A DNA stretch of 64,000 bases from Neofusicoccum parvum (GCA_020912385.1 CP087209.1:3348001-3412000); one strand, 5' to 3'; counted from the first letter of the stretch, positions 43,791-55,203 are shown. A program made the numbers and translations. Notes: a model not told the origin generated them from the letters alone.

Positions 43791-44767
43791 AAGTTGGCAT
43801 CCGTGTAGCCATTGATAGAGGACATTGATATAGTGAAGAAATAAAAATTAGTACTATATCTAGATAGTATTAATTCAATACCGATGAAGGTGCTCACGAA
43901 AAGCTCCATCAAGAGTCTAATCGCTTAGATATTTTAAGTTAGTTATTCTATTCACCATACTCGTCGAATTCCCCAACCCGACTAGGACTTCGTTAGCCCA
44001 CCATTGAACAATTTTTAGAAGAATAAAGACGAGAAGCATGGGTAGCAATAGTAATCACTCACATAGACTTAGATGGAAGCGGACCTGGTCAAGGCCCTGG
44101 TCGACGAAGAACTGAACCATGACGTGCACAACCAGGAGCAAGCTGTCCTAAAGCTGTGGCCACAACCGACCAAGTTAAGTACAGCCGGCAGCGGAGGCCG
44201 CCATCACCTGGTTGGAGATATCCAATAGCGATGCTGCAATAGGCCAGCAAGCCCTCCGCCGGTGTCATTGCCTACTAGGGTTTGCGTCTGACTATTGGCG
44301 ACAGTGTTCGGCGAGTAAACGCGGTGAACCTTAGCTTGTGTTGCAGCGGGAGGCAGGGTTCCCGGGGTACGCGCAGCCATTAAAAGACGGTGAAGGTGTT
44401 ATCTCCTCCTGCGCTCTCGCTCAGGCTTAGTCGCTAAAGGAAGTATCAGCAGCTGGGTTAATAGCGCTCACCAACCAGCACTGATCCTATAGAAGATAGC
44501 CCTGAGAACAAGAACACACTGGCTACGCGCAGCAGCTACTTTGGGGAGATCGACGAGGACTTGCGTAGGGAAGGCGTAGATTAATAGTGCTCGTGAAAAG
44601 CTCCGTGAAGAGCCGAGTCGCGAAGAAGTTTGGGCTTGTTCTATCCAACATGCTTATCGAGTGAGTCATGACTTCTCGATTGATCTAGAATTCACGTACA
44701 TCTCCATCTAAGGTATCCTGTTGAAGTTGAGAGTCTACTTATCTTATTAGTCTCTACGCCTACTTAT
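43791..44767. other. Spacer with degraded repeat-flanked segment
   Basis: Two diverged copies of a segment beginning GTGCTC..GAAAAGCTCC occur at about 43889-43970 and 44587-44670, differing mostly by transitions. Between them, 44071-44170 reads as a short protein-like frame (MEADLVKALVDEELNHDVHN) that soon ends in stops. It is probably a decayed mobile or duplicated segment of unknown type. Confidence 0.4.
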
Positions 44768-45229
44768 TTATTGATCAATCGCGACAATAGTCTCGGCTTC
44801 TACCTCAATCAAGAAGTCCTTCGATGCAAGGGCAGCGACGCCTAGAAGCGTGCTTGGAGGAGCATGAGGTTTTTCCGAATTCTCGCTGACGAAAAAGTTT
44901 GTTATAACGTCAATCAGAGCGTCCCTCATTGATAACTCGTAGTTTACCACGTGGATGGTGATCTTTGTGATGTCCCTTTGCGTCGCTCCGCCCAACGAAA
45001 GGCAGGCGCCAACGTTTGCAAATGCATTCTTGGCTTGCTCGTGGAAAGATGCTGGGATGGGAGCGACCGGAGAGGTAAGAGCCGGCGTGCCAACTTGTCC
45101 AGCGGTGCGCAATATGCGCATGCTCGGATTGACTAGTGGCACGGACACAATGGATAGGTCGGAGAAGGTTGGTGAAGCTCGTGGGTAATCCTTTCGGTTA
45201 ACAGTTGTGACGACTGTCGGAGCCATCAT
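44768..45229 (-). CDS. RidA/YjgF-family protein lacking the catalytic Arg
   Basis: Single exon, 153 aa from the ATG at 45229. The frame runs open further upstream to 45550, but that part has no family match. Chorismate-mutase-like RidA features: ILRTAGQVGTPA, QAKNAFANVGACLSLGGATQRDITKITIHVVNY, and the C-terminal STLLGVAALASKDFLIEVEAETIVAID. In canonical RidA the loop is PARSxVxVAxLP, and its Arg binds the imine carboxylate; here the aligned residue is Ser (PPSTLLGVAAL). A deaminase role is therefore doubtful and another Rid-subfamily ligand is likelier. It is divergent from the SV2-like transporter, sharing 475 bp. Confidence 0.8.
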   Translation of the reverse strand: MMAPTVVTTVNRKDYPRASPTFSDLSIVSVPLVNPSMRILRTAGQVGTPALTSPVAPIPASFHEQAKNAFANVGACLSLGGATQRDITKITIHVVNYELSMRDALIDVITNFFVSENSEKPHAPPSTLLGVAALASKDFLIEVEAETIVAIDQ

Positions 45230-45704
45230 GCGGTAAATGGCAAACCAAGAGTGAGATGTAAAGGGAGAATATGTGGCAGATGTAAAACGAAGAATAAGAA
45301 AAGGTATTGGGGCTACTACAGTCGCGCAGAACGAGCCGTTAAAACATCGTGGACCGTGGCTGAAGACACGCCACTCTTGAGCAGATTCTACTACACGTAA
45401 TTGGTAAGCAGAGAAACCGTAAGAGTCCGACCTGAAGATGGCCGGAGCATCGCTTCGCCGCTCTCGGTGGTCAGCAATGGCCGGTGCACATAGATATCGG
45501 TACATGCTACGCCCCGAGGCCCGATTCGCTGGTTTTCGAGACCCCTGCAAAGCGATGGGAGCATTGGCGCCTTATCTCTTATCTCGAACGGCTTCTCCTA
45601 GAACCACACACTCATGAGCATTCATTGAAATTATCAAATATATAAATCGTAGAGTATCATCATAACATCAGTGCAATTTTCAGTTTTTACACGTTTCGGA
45701 AAGA
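45230..45704. promoter_or_regulatory. Bidirectional promoter of RidA-like gene and transporter
   Basis: The 475-bp spacer lies between divergent starts. The right end is AT-rich with ATATATAAAT near 45636, about 65 bp before the transporter ATG. No specific operator recognised. Confidence 0.4.
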
Positions 45705-47348
45705 ATGGCCCCAGGAAAGAAATCTGACGACGAGATTGCTTCGGCAGTCATGAGCCGTGAGTGTTTCGACGTCGGAACCGTGGAGATGCTTGATGATAGA
45801 ACCAACCGAGAGTTCTATGGAGACTCCATCACAGCATCTTACCGTTTGAAATCAGAACTCGTCGGCCAATGCATGGATGAGATTGGCATGGGCACGTTCC
45901 AGTGGCTGTTATTCATCGTTGCAGGCTTCGGAGGGATGATCGACAACTTGTAAGCCTTCCGTCCACGACAACATCAAAGAACTCTCGCTGACATTCTCAT
46001 GAGTCAAGTTGGTCTCAAGGGATTGGCACTGTCCAACTCCCTGTTGCTGCCGAATTTACCGACGTGACACGGGTCACCTTTAGTTCCATCGCGTATAACG
46101 CTGGCTTGATCTGCGACGCATCCTTTTGGGGGATTTCCGCCGACTTCATTGGACGGAAACCTGCGTTCAACTTGACCCTCTTGATTGGTGGCATTTTTGG
46201 CGTTGCAGTTGGCGGAGTGGACAGCTTCATTCCATTCTGCGTCATGTGGGCGCTTATTGGCAGCGCTGCGGGTGGAAATGTTCCCGTCGACAACATGCTA
46301 TTTCTCGAGTTCCTGCCATCATCGCACCAGTGGCTCCTCACAGCCTTGTCGACTTGGTGGATCATGGGTCAGTTGATTGTGTCTCTAATCGGATGGGTAT
46401 TCATTGCAAACTTTAGTTGCGCCACCGACTCTCCTCCAGGAACATGTTCCAAGGAGGACAACATGGGATGGTAGGTCCATCCTGACCCTGTTGGCATCTG
46501 CTTACGCGTGAGCTAATCATTTCCAAAGGCGCTACACCATGTACGTGCTTGGAGGCTTGACCCTCGCATTCTCATTCATCCGAATAGCCCTGTTTAAGAT
46601 GCCTGAGTCTCCGCGCTACCTACTTTCGAAAAACCGTGATGAAGAGGCCGTCGAAGCCGTGAATTACGTCGCTCGACGAAACGGGAGGCCTGAGCCTCTA
46701 ACCCTGGTCATGCTCCAGCAGATCGACAACACTCTCGGCGCTGTCGTAAGCCCGAACAAGGGCGGGCGAGGAGGTCTCTCAACGAAGCAAATACTCCAAG
46801 AAAACCTTGCCGACTTCAAGACGGCAAATTTCAAGTCCATGTTCGCGACAAGAAGACTCGCCCAGCACACCACAGTCACCTGGCTTATCTGGCTGATCAT
46901 CGGCATTGCGTATCCGCTGTACTTCAACTTCTTATCTACGTACCTTGCGCACAGATTTACTGATAATCGTTCCCTGGATAAGACATACCGTGATTATTGC
47001 ATACAGTCGGCGGTCGGAACTGTGGGGCCGTTTGTGGCAGCTATTTTGATTCAGACTCGGCTCGGGCGACGATACGTCATTGCTATCTCCGCAGTTGCCA
47101 CAGGTGTCTTCCTGTTTTCTTACACGGCAGTACGAACACCAGCTGCGAATCTGGCGCTCTCATCCATCACTGGACTGGTCGGAAATCTCGGTAGGGTCCT
47201 GTTTACTTTTCTCATCCTCTCAAAGGCAGCACTTACTAAATTCATCGACGTAGAGTACGCCACCCTATTCGCTTTTGCTCCCGAGTCTTTCCCAGCACCG
47301 TATAGGGGTCTAGGAATCCTAACCAAAAGGTTGATTGAGTTGAGTTGA
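45705..47348 (+). pseudogene. SV2-like MFS transporter truncated by a LINE
   Basis: Three exons, 45705-45949, 46009-46470, 46529-47348; 508 codons, introns 59 and 58 bp. It is an SV2-related porter: FGGMIDNFWSQGIGTVQLPVAAEF, SADFIGRKPAFNLTLLIGGIFG, GGNVPVDNMLFLEFLPSSHQWLLTALSTWW, MPESPRYLLSKNRDEEAV, and TLFAFAPESFPAPYRG. Normal members continue from PYRG with a Gly-rich helix and a final helix; here family similarity stops at about 47308. The frame then runs through 12 foreign residues into a (TTGAG)n repeat, where the stop falls. The last one to two helices are therefore missing. Function is probably lost, though the first ten helices are intact. Confidence 0.8.
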
Positions 47349-48968
47349 GTTGAGTTGAATTCATTTACCCTGACCCATCGCCCTGAGCGATATGCAGGCT
47401 ACGACTATTCAAAGAATTTCAATGCTAGTATACATGTTGTGTGTCAATTTGAGAGAAGGAGAAGGTAAAGGGAGGCGGAGAGTAAGGTGTTAGGTGTGTG
47501 CTGTAAAGAGTGATCTACGCTATGGGTTCATCTCTATTTATAAACCGCTGTGTGTCTTGCGCAAAGCTGAGAACAGCCTGTAGCTGTGACGTTGTTATCC
47601 TCCACTTATTTTCTTTGCTCTGCGTGGCTACTGTGTTACTTGGTGGCTTTCCACCTAGTAAGGCTGATAGGCTGTTCTTTTGTAAGCTACTTTCTTGAAG
47701 TATCTTCTGACGGCCTTGCTGAAGCAGGTAACAGTCAAGAAGGACATGTGAGACTGATTCAACTTCTCTACATTCACACTGCTCATCATTGATTCGGCCT
47801 ATCCGCTTGCGGTGTTGGTTAAGCCAGCAATGGCCTGTTCGTAGCTGGGCAAGAAGACCAGCCAGGCTCCTTAGAAGCTTGTCGTATAAGTGTCGGGTGT
47901 GAAGGCCTGGTGGTGCTGTATTAATGTTTCGAAGGTGTTGGCCTTTGTCTGAGGTTTTCTACTCTACTGTCTAGGATTCATGTGCTGCTTCTTTAGATGC
48001 CTAGATCTAGAGTGATACTAGTAGTTCAAAGCTGTATTCTCTTAGGCGTGTAGTTGCTATCTTAGCAAGCTTGTCTGCTTCTTCATTTCCTTTGATTCCA
48101 CTATGGCTTGGGATCCATTGGAGGGAGAAGCTGATCTGGTGGTTATCCTTAATTTTCTGAGTGGTTTCTGTGATGGACCGTACTATGCTTTGACCTGATC
48201 GCTGTTTGTATGGGTTTGCTAATGCTTATAAGGCTGCCTTGGAGTCACTGTAGATAGTGTAGTATGCTGGGTTTGAGTTGTTCTCTCCACAGTTCTACTC
48301 TACTACTAGTTCCATGCCAGTATTAATAGCAACAAGCTCTACAGCTGTAATACTGTAGAACTTGCTAGAGCTAACTCCCTTCTGGGCTTATCTGTAGACT
48401 TTTTATGTTTGGTCGAGGATTACTATAGCTGCTCTAAGCTGTCCCTTTACTTTAGATGCATCTATGAAGATTCTTTTAGACTGGTTTAGCTGAAGCTTTT
48501 CCTTAAAGTCCTCTAGAGTCTGAGGTTCCGGGGGCTGAAGTTGAATGTCGTCTAGTGGTAGCGGCTTCCATATTGGCAGGGGGTAGGTATCGACTACTTC
48601 AGTGTTCTCTACTAGGCTTGGGATTTGTAGCGTGAGAGTTGCATTGAGAGGGCTTAGGAAACTAGCTACTAGGTCGAGTTTTAAGGTTCCCTTATTAACC
48701 AGTGCCTTATATAGGTGTGAGGATGGAAGTATTTTAAGGTTATAGATGACTCTCTCTACTCTAGCTTGAAGACGTAGTTTTATTAGTAGTAGATAGTTCT
48801 TATAGTCTAGAGCTTTAGTTGATATAGTATAGAAGGCTAAGATAGCCTTAGTTATTGCTATTTACTAGACTCTAGAGAGCACTACTACCTGCTATTTATA
48901 TCTCTTTAGGGAGTGCTACACCGTTAAGGTATAGTTTATTTAGAGAACCATGCATGCTTAGTAGAGCT
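47310..48968 (-). mobile_element. Tad-type LINE relic, 3' half (RNase H and zinc-binding C-terminus)
   Basis: Read on the minus strand, fragments match the end of fungal Tad/LINE-1 polyproteins. There is a C-terminal Cys/His zinc motif with RTGHCWLNQHRKRIGRI and CECREVESVSHVLLDC (about 47720-47850). An RNase H segment has LQWIPSHSGIKGNEEADKLAK (about 48065-48135). Many TAG/TAA stops and TA-rich composition indicate RIP decay. The 3' end is the TTGAG tract beside the broken transporter; the 5' part continues beyond the inserted Gypsy element at 54683. Confidence 0.75.
47335..47354. repeat. (TTGAG)4 tract at LINE 3' end
   Basis: Four perfect TTGAG units followed by TTGAA. On the LINE strand this reads (CTCAA)n and sits where a LINE 3' tail is expected. 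It also supplies the stop of the truncated transporter frame. Confidence 0.7.
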
Positions 48969-48973
48969 GGTAT

Positions 48974-49239
48974 TGTGACGGTTTAGACCCGTTAAGTGCC
49001 TTGGATGATCCTACGGCGAAACGCATATGAGAAGGAAGCGAAGTGGTTGCTCCTCGTAACTATTAGTCCATGTAAAGCGAAGCGGTTGCTCCTCGCAACC
49101 GTTGGTCCATATGGAATGACGGGTGTTTATTAACGACTTTTTACTCCTCTTAACTTTTCTTTCTTCTCTCCTTAGCTTAGTCTTCTTGTAGAAGTATGCC
49201 AATGCATTTCCGCGAGTGCACCGGATGCAAGCCCTTATA
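48974..49239 (+). repeat. Gypsy-1 5' LTR
   Basis: It begins TGTGACGG and ends CCCTTATA, against CCCTTACA in the other LTR. It aligns with 54412-54677 without gaps. The differences seen are all transitions, as RIP produces. Confidence 0.92.
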
Positions 49240-49469
49240 TTAGACTAAGCTCATCATTCACCTCCTCTTCACGCCAAGGCTCCTACGCGAGCAACGGCTT
49301 CCCTCCACCAGACGAAAGGACGCATAGTGCGGCCTACTAGCGACTCTTGTAGTGCTAGGACGAAGGATAGTAGCTAGGCTCGTTGCCAGTTGACTAAGCC
49401 TTAGAAGACGATAAACGGCTCCACGAGCATAGACGAACCAGACGAACCAGACGAACCAGACCAGGGAGG

Positions 49470-50700
49470 ATGAACGACCAACAGATGAATGAGGTAGTAG
49501 AGCCTCCTCAGAACCAGGCAGTACCAGCCTGGGCAAACGAGCTCTTTGCAATGGTTACCGAACTACGCAATCAAGTCAACAACCAGCCAGCTACGCCCAT
49601 TGAGAACCAGACATCATCAGCAATAACGACCGTAACCTCGCCAACTAACACCTCAAACCAGACGGATGCGAACAACATGGCTATCGCGATAGCTCAAGCT
49701 CTTACGGCAACCCAACGACCAAAGAAGGTCCTTGCAGAGCTACTAGAGTACAAAGGCGAACGCGATGAGTTAGAAGCTTGGATTAACCAGGCAGAGCAGA
49801 AGCTTTGAATCGATTATGCAGCCTACCCTGAAGAGACACGAGTGGCCCTACTCTTTAACCGACTAAGGGGCTCCGCACTCACCTATCTACAGCCGTGGTG
49901 GAGAACCTCGAGTAGTACGGCTACTACGAAGGAGTTCTTCGGCCAGCTACGAGCTATATTTAGCGACCCTCACCGGTAAGAGAAGGCTCGACGCGAGCTA
50001 CGCGCTCTCCAACAGAAGAATGCTCCTTTCAGACAACATTTCGTCAAATTCAGGCACCTAATGCTCGAATCCGGCTTAAGCACCTCTTGGGATGACAAGC
50101 AGAAGAAGGACTCTCTCTGGGACTTAATCAGTTAGGAGCTCAAAGATCGGCTAGTAGGAAGAGACACTGATAGCCTCGACTTCCAAGAATTTACCAATCT
50201 ACTTGCGAAAACGAGTGACGATATGGAGGCCGTTAGTAAAGCAAGGAATGCGGCTACTAGGAAGGGCTACTCTTAGGGCGGAGGCTCGAGCTACCAGGCA
50301 CCTCGGAGCCCTGAGCGTAAGGCGGAGCTGAAGCTATTACAAGGAGATAAAATGGACTGGGAACCGACCGGGCCGGCGAAAGCGGCATCGACTCGCCGAG
50401 CGAAATGGGTATCAGACGAAGAAGTCGCTAAGCGGTACTAGAGGCACCTCTATGCGTGCTGTGGCGGTTCGGGGCACTTCAAGCCGAAATGCTCCTTCCT
50501 GCTAGCACGCTGCCCAGTGTAGACTAACCCTGCGCGAGCCCCAGTCGCACCCACTGTTGAGCCGGAGCTTGAGGATGAGGATGAAGAGGGCAACGAGGAT
50601 TCGGGAAAAGAGTAGCTCCTGGCTAAAAGCGCCGTCAGGAGCAGTAGGAGAGAAGCAAGCTTCGAGCAGACTGGAAGTAGTTCGAACACAAGCATATAGA
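49470..50700 (+). pseudogene. Gypsy-1 gag relic
   Basis: Starts MNDQQMNEVVEPPQNQ and continues into a capsid-like segment (AELLEYKGERDELEAWINQAEQ). It is broken at 49806 by TGA, then by further TAA/TAG codons (for example near 49979, 50130 and 50274). A CCHC zinc knuckle survives near 50455-50500 (CACCGG...GHFKPKC pattern: Cys-x2-Cys-x4-His-x4-Cys). It would have made the capsid and nucleocapsid; no longer translatable. Confidence 0.75.
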
Positions 50701-53700
50701 GAAACCTCCTTTCCTAGTATTAACACTTATCAATAGAGAAGTTTCCGTACAAACTCTTATTAATACGGGATGCTTGTCATACGGCTTTATTGATGCTCGA
50801 TTTGCTCGAAAACAGAACCTCCAGCGTATCCCAGTTCAACCAAGGCAGATCCAGTCAGTTAACGCCATCACTGACTCCTGGATTACTAAGGTGGCTATTG
50901 CCGAGATCAATGTCAGCGGACATCAAACAAAACGAGCTTACTTCCACGTAGCTCCAAAGATTAAAGGCTACAAAGTTATCCTTGGCCTACCATGGCTAAT
51001 AAAGGAAAGAGTAGAACTTAATGTAGAATAAGAAATTCTCAAGTTTAAGGACTCGGGATTAGTAGTACGAAGCTAGAGGGAGATGAGAGAATTCAATTAT
51101 AGGAGGATAGGGGCCGCTAGGTTCCGCCTCCTTACCGAGAAGAAACGACTAGGCTTTTAAGTCTTCTCTACGAGCTTAGCGGATATCAATAAGGCTCTCG
51201 CCGAGAAGAGATATACGGACCCAAGGACTAAACTACCACTATGGATAGCACCACGGCTTTATGATACCTTTAATCGGGAGAAGGCAGATAAACTACCACC
51301 ACATCGACCTGGGATTAACCACCAAATCGAGCTCGAAAAGGATGAGAATGGTAAGACACCACAGGTACCATGGGGACCCCTGTACAACATGTCAAGAGAC
51401 GAGCTGTTGGTCCTTTAGAAAACACTCACCGAGTTGCTCGACAAAGGCTTCATCCGTGTGAGCAACTCTCCGGCCGCAGCACTAGTTCTCTTCGTGAAAA
51501 AACCGGGCGGAGGTCTCCGTTTCTGCTACGACTACCGCGCACTTAACCGGCTCACCCGGAAAGATCGTTACCCGCTACCCCTTATCCAGGAGACCCTTAA
51601 CAGGATCAGTAAAGCGCGATGGTTCACCAAGCTCGACATAATTACGGCATTCAATAAGATTCGGATCAAGCCAGGAGACGAGTGGCTCACTGCATTTCGA
51701 ACGCGGTTTAGACTATTCAAGTGGCTCGTCACCCCCTTCAGACTCGCCAACGCCCCAAGCACCTTCCAGCGGTACATCAACTAGACGCTATAAGAGTTCC
51801 TTAACGAGTTCGTCTTAGCGTACGTCGATAACGTGCTTATTTTCACCGAGGGATCCCGTTCGCAGCACCGCGAGCACGTAACCAAGGTTCTTAAGAAGCT
51901 ACAAGCGGCGGGGCTCCAGCTTGATATCGATAAGTACGAGTTCGAGGTCCAGTCGACCAAGTACCTCGGGTTTATTATCGAAGCGGGCAAGGGTATCCGA
52001 ATAGACCCGGAGAAGGTCAAGGCAATTCAGAACTAGGAAGCACCAACAACAGTAAAAGGAGTACTTGGATTCTTAGGCTTTACAAATTTCTACCGGCGCT
52101 TCATCAATAAGTACTCGCAGATCACGGCTCCTCTACGCGTGCTCACGAGAAAGGATATTCAATTCCAATAGACTCAAGAAGCGGAAATAGCTTTTAAGAA
52201 GCTAAAGAAAGCTTTTATCACAGCACCAATCCTAGCCCAGTTCGACCCGGATCGAGAGACAATCCTTAAAACCGACTCCTCAGGATACTATACTAGTGGT
52301 ATCCTTTCTCAATACGACAATAATAGAGTACTCCGGCCAGTTACGTACTTTTCGAAGAAGAACTCGCCTACAGAATACAACTACGAGATTTATAACAAGG
52401 AACTCCTCGCAATTATCAAGTATCTTCAACAATGGGATGCGGAACTTCAAAGTATTAAGGAATTCAGGATTATCATAGATCACAAGAATCTTAAGTACTT
52501 TATAACAGTTCGACGGCTCTCTGAGCGACAAATGCGCTAGTAGCTCATCCTAAGTAGATTCAACTTCATCATCGCTTACCGACCTAGCAAGCTAGGAGCG
52601 CAACCAGATGCACTTACAAGAAGAGATCAAGACCTACCAGTATCTCAAGATGATGAGAGGTTACAACATCGCATTGCACAGCTCCTCAGCCCTGACAAGA
52701 TCCAAGCCAACTGTTAGAGAGTACTCGCAGTACCAGTACAGACAAGACGACAAGTAAGAACCGAGAGGGAAGCCGGCGAGCCAACAGACGAGCTAACAGA
52801 CGAGCCACCAGACGAGCCACCAGACGAGCCACCAGACGAGCCACCAGACGAGCCACTAGACGAACCACCAGACGAGCCGGCAGACGAGCAGTAAACAGAG
52901 CTAATTGAAGACCGGTTGCAATAACTTTAGTAAGAAGCAAAAGCAGTAGACTTAGACCAGGAACGCCTAATAGCGGCGGTAAGAGAAGGTAGAAGGACGC
53001 TGCTAAGCGACTTAGAGGAGCTAGTTAAGCTCTTAATCGCCGATTGCTCCCTAAATCATCAAGGAGAGTTGCTATTCCGGGGCAGGCGCTGGGTACTAAA
53101 TTACGAGCCACTGAGGACCAAGTTGATCCAGACTCTCCACGACTCAACAATAACGGCTCATCCTGGACGCACTGGGACAGTGGCTCTTATCGCAAGGCAG
53201 TTCTTCTGGCCGAACTTTATATCGGATATACGAAGGTTTATGCGCAATTGCGACGTCTGTGGAAGAACAAGGGTCTGGAGGGACCGTAAGCAAGGATTAC
53301 TACGGCCGTTACCGGTGCTAAATCGTCAGTGGAGGGAGATATCAATCGACTTCATTAGACCACTACCGGAGAGCCAAGGATGCCAGATGCTTATAGTGAT
53401 TACCGACCGTCTGGGTAAAGGGGTAATTCTTGAAGGCTGCAAGGACATTAAAGCCGAGACAATTACCAGGTTATTCATTAGATCTTTCTACCGTTAATAT
53501 AGAGTCCCAGCGGCAATCGTCTCTGATCAAGGAGGCCAATTTATTAGCCAGCTATGGAAGAGGGTCTGCTAACTACTTAAGATCGAGAGGCGTATTTCGA
53601 CAGTATACCACCCAGAGACCGATGGATCAACGGAACGCGCCAACACTGAGATCGAGAAGAAGCTTCGCCGGATGGCTAATCACGCACAAGACAACTGGGT

Positions 53701-54180
53701 GGATTGGTTACCAGCCGCCGAGCTCGCTCTTAATGGTTAAGAGTCCTTATTAACTAGGGTTAGCCCCTTCTATCTCTCTCACGGATACCATCTCGAGCCA
53801 CTACAGCTGTTTGAGGAACTATAACAAGTTCAGAATCCTGTATCACCAATCCAGAAGGGAGAGGCGATCGTGGTAAAGATTAAAGAGGTTACCGAATGGG
53901 CTGAGTCGTCTATAGCGAGCGCGCAACAGGACTAAGAGACCCAAGCTAACCGATATCGGAATCCATCCCCTGCATATAAGGTGGGAGATAAGGTCTGGTT
54001 AAGCTTAAAGAACATCAAGACGGACCGCCTAAATCGGAAGCTAGACGATCGATTAGCGAAATTCACGGTTACTAAGGTGGTCGGCCCTTATAGTTACTGC
54101 CTAGACGTGCCTACTAGAGTATATAACGTCTTCAATATCAACCTTCTACGCCCTGCTGGAACAGACCCATTGCCGAGCTA
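50701..54180 (+). pseudogene. Gypsy-1 pol relic
   Basis: The remnants appear in order. Protease-like INTGCLSYGFIDARF, where the active Asp reads Asn. Reverse transcriptase 51434-52035 ([23 protein letters not shown], then YVDNVLIF, in which the catalytic YxDD has become YVDN). RNase H about 52080-52620. An acidic 12-bp tandem repeat at 52780-52885. Integrase zinc-binding and core domains 53140-53700. A C-terminal MGDKVWLSLKNI segment. Stops and D-to-N changes agree with G-to-A/C-to-T RIP. Not functional. Confidence 0.8.
52780..52885 (+). repeat. 12-bp tandem repeat in Gypsy-1 pol
   Basis: About seven to nine imperfect units of GACGAGCCACCA, reading as a DEPP-type acidic proline-rich linker between RNase H and integrase. 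Confidence 0.8.
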
Positions 54181-54219
54181 AGAACAAGACGATTATTAAC
54201 CTCCGCTAATCTTGATTGA

Positions 54220-54395
54220 TAATGAGGAGGAGTGGGTAGTCGAGGCCATCCTTGGGGAAAAGATGGATAGGGGCCGAGGATAACGAAGGCACTAGAAGCT
54301 CTTCTAAGTCAAGTGGAAGGGATATACGAAACCAACCTAGGAGCCTACTACAGCACTCGAAGATACTGTAGCCCTAGATGCCTACCTTTAGGCCC
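54220..54395 (+). pseudogene. Gypsy-1 chromodomain relic
   Basis: The frame reads EEWVVEAILGEKMDRGRG, then after stops VKWKGYTKPT and EPTTALEDT, the pattern of an integrase-fused chromodomain (W-V-E-I-L...VKWKGY...TWEP). In chromoviruses it directs insertion to heterochromatin. It is interrupted by TAA/TAG, and the Trp of TWEP is lost to a stop. Confidence 0.7.
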
Positions 54396-54411
54396 GAGAG
54401 GAGGGGGGTAA
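54395..54411 (+). other. Gypsy-1 polypurine tract
   Basis: A purine-rich run (GAGAGGAGGGGGG and a few bases) directly before the 3' LTR, where the plus-strand primer forms. Confidence 0.7.
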
Positions 54412-54677
54412 TGTGACGGTTTAGACCCGTTAAGTGCCTTGGATGATCCTACAGCGAAACGCATATGAGAAGGAAGCGAAGTGGTTGCTCCTCGTAACTA
54501 TTAGTCTATGTAAAGCGAAGCGGTTGCTCCTCGTAACCGTTGGTCCATACGGAATAACGGGTGTTTATTAATGACTTTTTACTCCTCTTAACTTTTCTTT
54601 CTTCTCTCCTTAGCTTAGTCTTCTTGTAGAAGTATACCAATGCATTTCCGCGAGTGCACCGGATACAAGCCCTTACA
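54412..54677 (+). repeat. Gypsy-1 3' LTR
   Basis: 266 bp, TGTGACGG...CCCTTACA, followed at once by the GGTAT target duplication. Confidence 0.93.
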
Positions 54678-54682
54678 GGTAT

Positions 54683-55020
54683 ATCTATTTTAGGCGGAGG
54701 TGTCGTAGTCTACCTATAGCTAGGTAGGTCTTAGTTGCTCGTATAACTACTCTCTAAATATAAGCTCTCCACTGGAGTTACTAGTTAAAGATAACTCCTA
54801 GTAGCTTTACTTCTTACTTAGGCTCGATTATATAGTTGCCTATAACTATTACTTCTAAGTAGTTCTAGTCTAGACTTCTTATAAAGTATATAAGCTCTAT
54901 CTTAGTTGCTTTAAAGCTTAATCTAGTTTGCTCTACTTAGTACTATATTCTTAGTATGTTCTTTCTTTATAAGGCTATAAGGTTTTTACTTATAGATAGG
55001 CTTATTCGCTACTAGTAGTA
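54683..55020 (-). mobile_element. Tad-type LINE relic, 5' continuation
   Basis: Resumes the LINE interrupted at 48968. The minus strand reads EVKLLGVIFN, LQWRAYI and RATKTYLAIGRLRHLRLKQIY among stops, the palm/thumb end of a Tad-type reverse transcriptase just before the RNase H part. Extremely TA-rich. Cut off at about 55020 by the inverted copia LTR. Confidence 0.65.
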
Positions 55021-55203
55021 ATTATTAGGGCTCAACCTTAGGATGATTACTAAAAGGTATATTATACTATATACATTAAGCTAAGACTTAAAGAGAAGAA
55101 AAAGAAGAAGAATAAAAAAGAGAACTTAAATATAAAGAGGGCTTAGTATTACGTAACTACTAATAATCCTCTAAGGCTTCTTCTAAGGCTTTAGACTCTA
55201 ATA
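55021..55203 (-). repeat. Copia-type LTR plus primer-site region, inverted copy
   Basis: Reverse complement of 55253-55441 with many C/T and G/A differences, including TG changed to TA at the LTR start. It reads (minus strand) LTR then ...CATCCTAAGGTTGAGCCC. The heavier decay of this copy suggests it is older or was more strongly mutated. Confidence 0.75.

Larger units (their letters stand above)
48974..54677 (+). mobile_element. Ty3/Gypsy chromovirus, RIP-decayed (Gypsy-1)
   Basis: A complete 5.7-kb insertion with two 266-bp LTRs, a 5-bp target duplication GGTAT (48969-48973 and 54678-54682), gag with CCHC knuckle, and pol in the order protease, RT, RNase H, integrase, chromodomain. Reading frames carry many stops, mostly TAG/TAA where CAG/CAA would fit. 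It interrupts the Tad-type LINE. Confidence 0.9.

Noticed and set aside
45230..45550. Upstream 107-codon extension of the RidA-like protein
   Set aside because: Open by chance; no family similarity and it would fill the shared divergent promoter. The ATG at 45229 gives the normal family length.
1..47348. A secondary-metabolite cluster (C6 factor, transporter, trans-ER-like reductase, tyrosinase, FAD enzyme, decarboxylase)
   Set aside because: No polyketide synthase, NRPS, terpene cyclase or DMATS is present, spacers are long, and the listed genes are scattered among unrelated ones.
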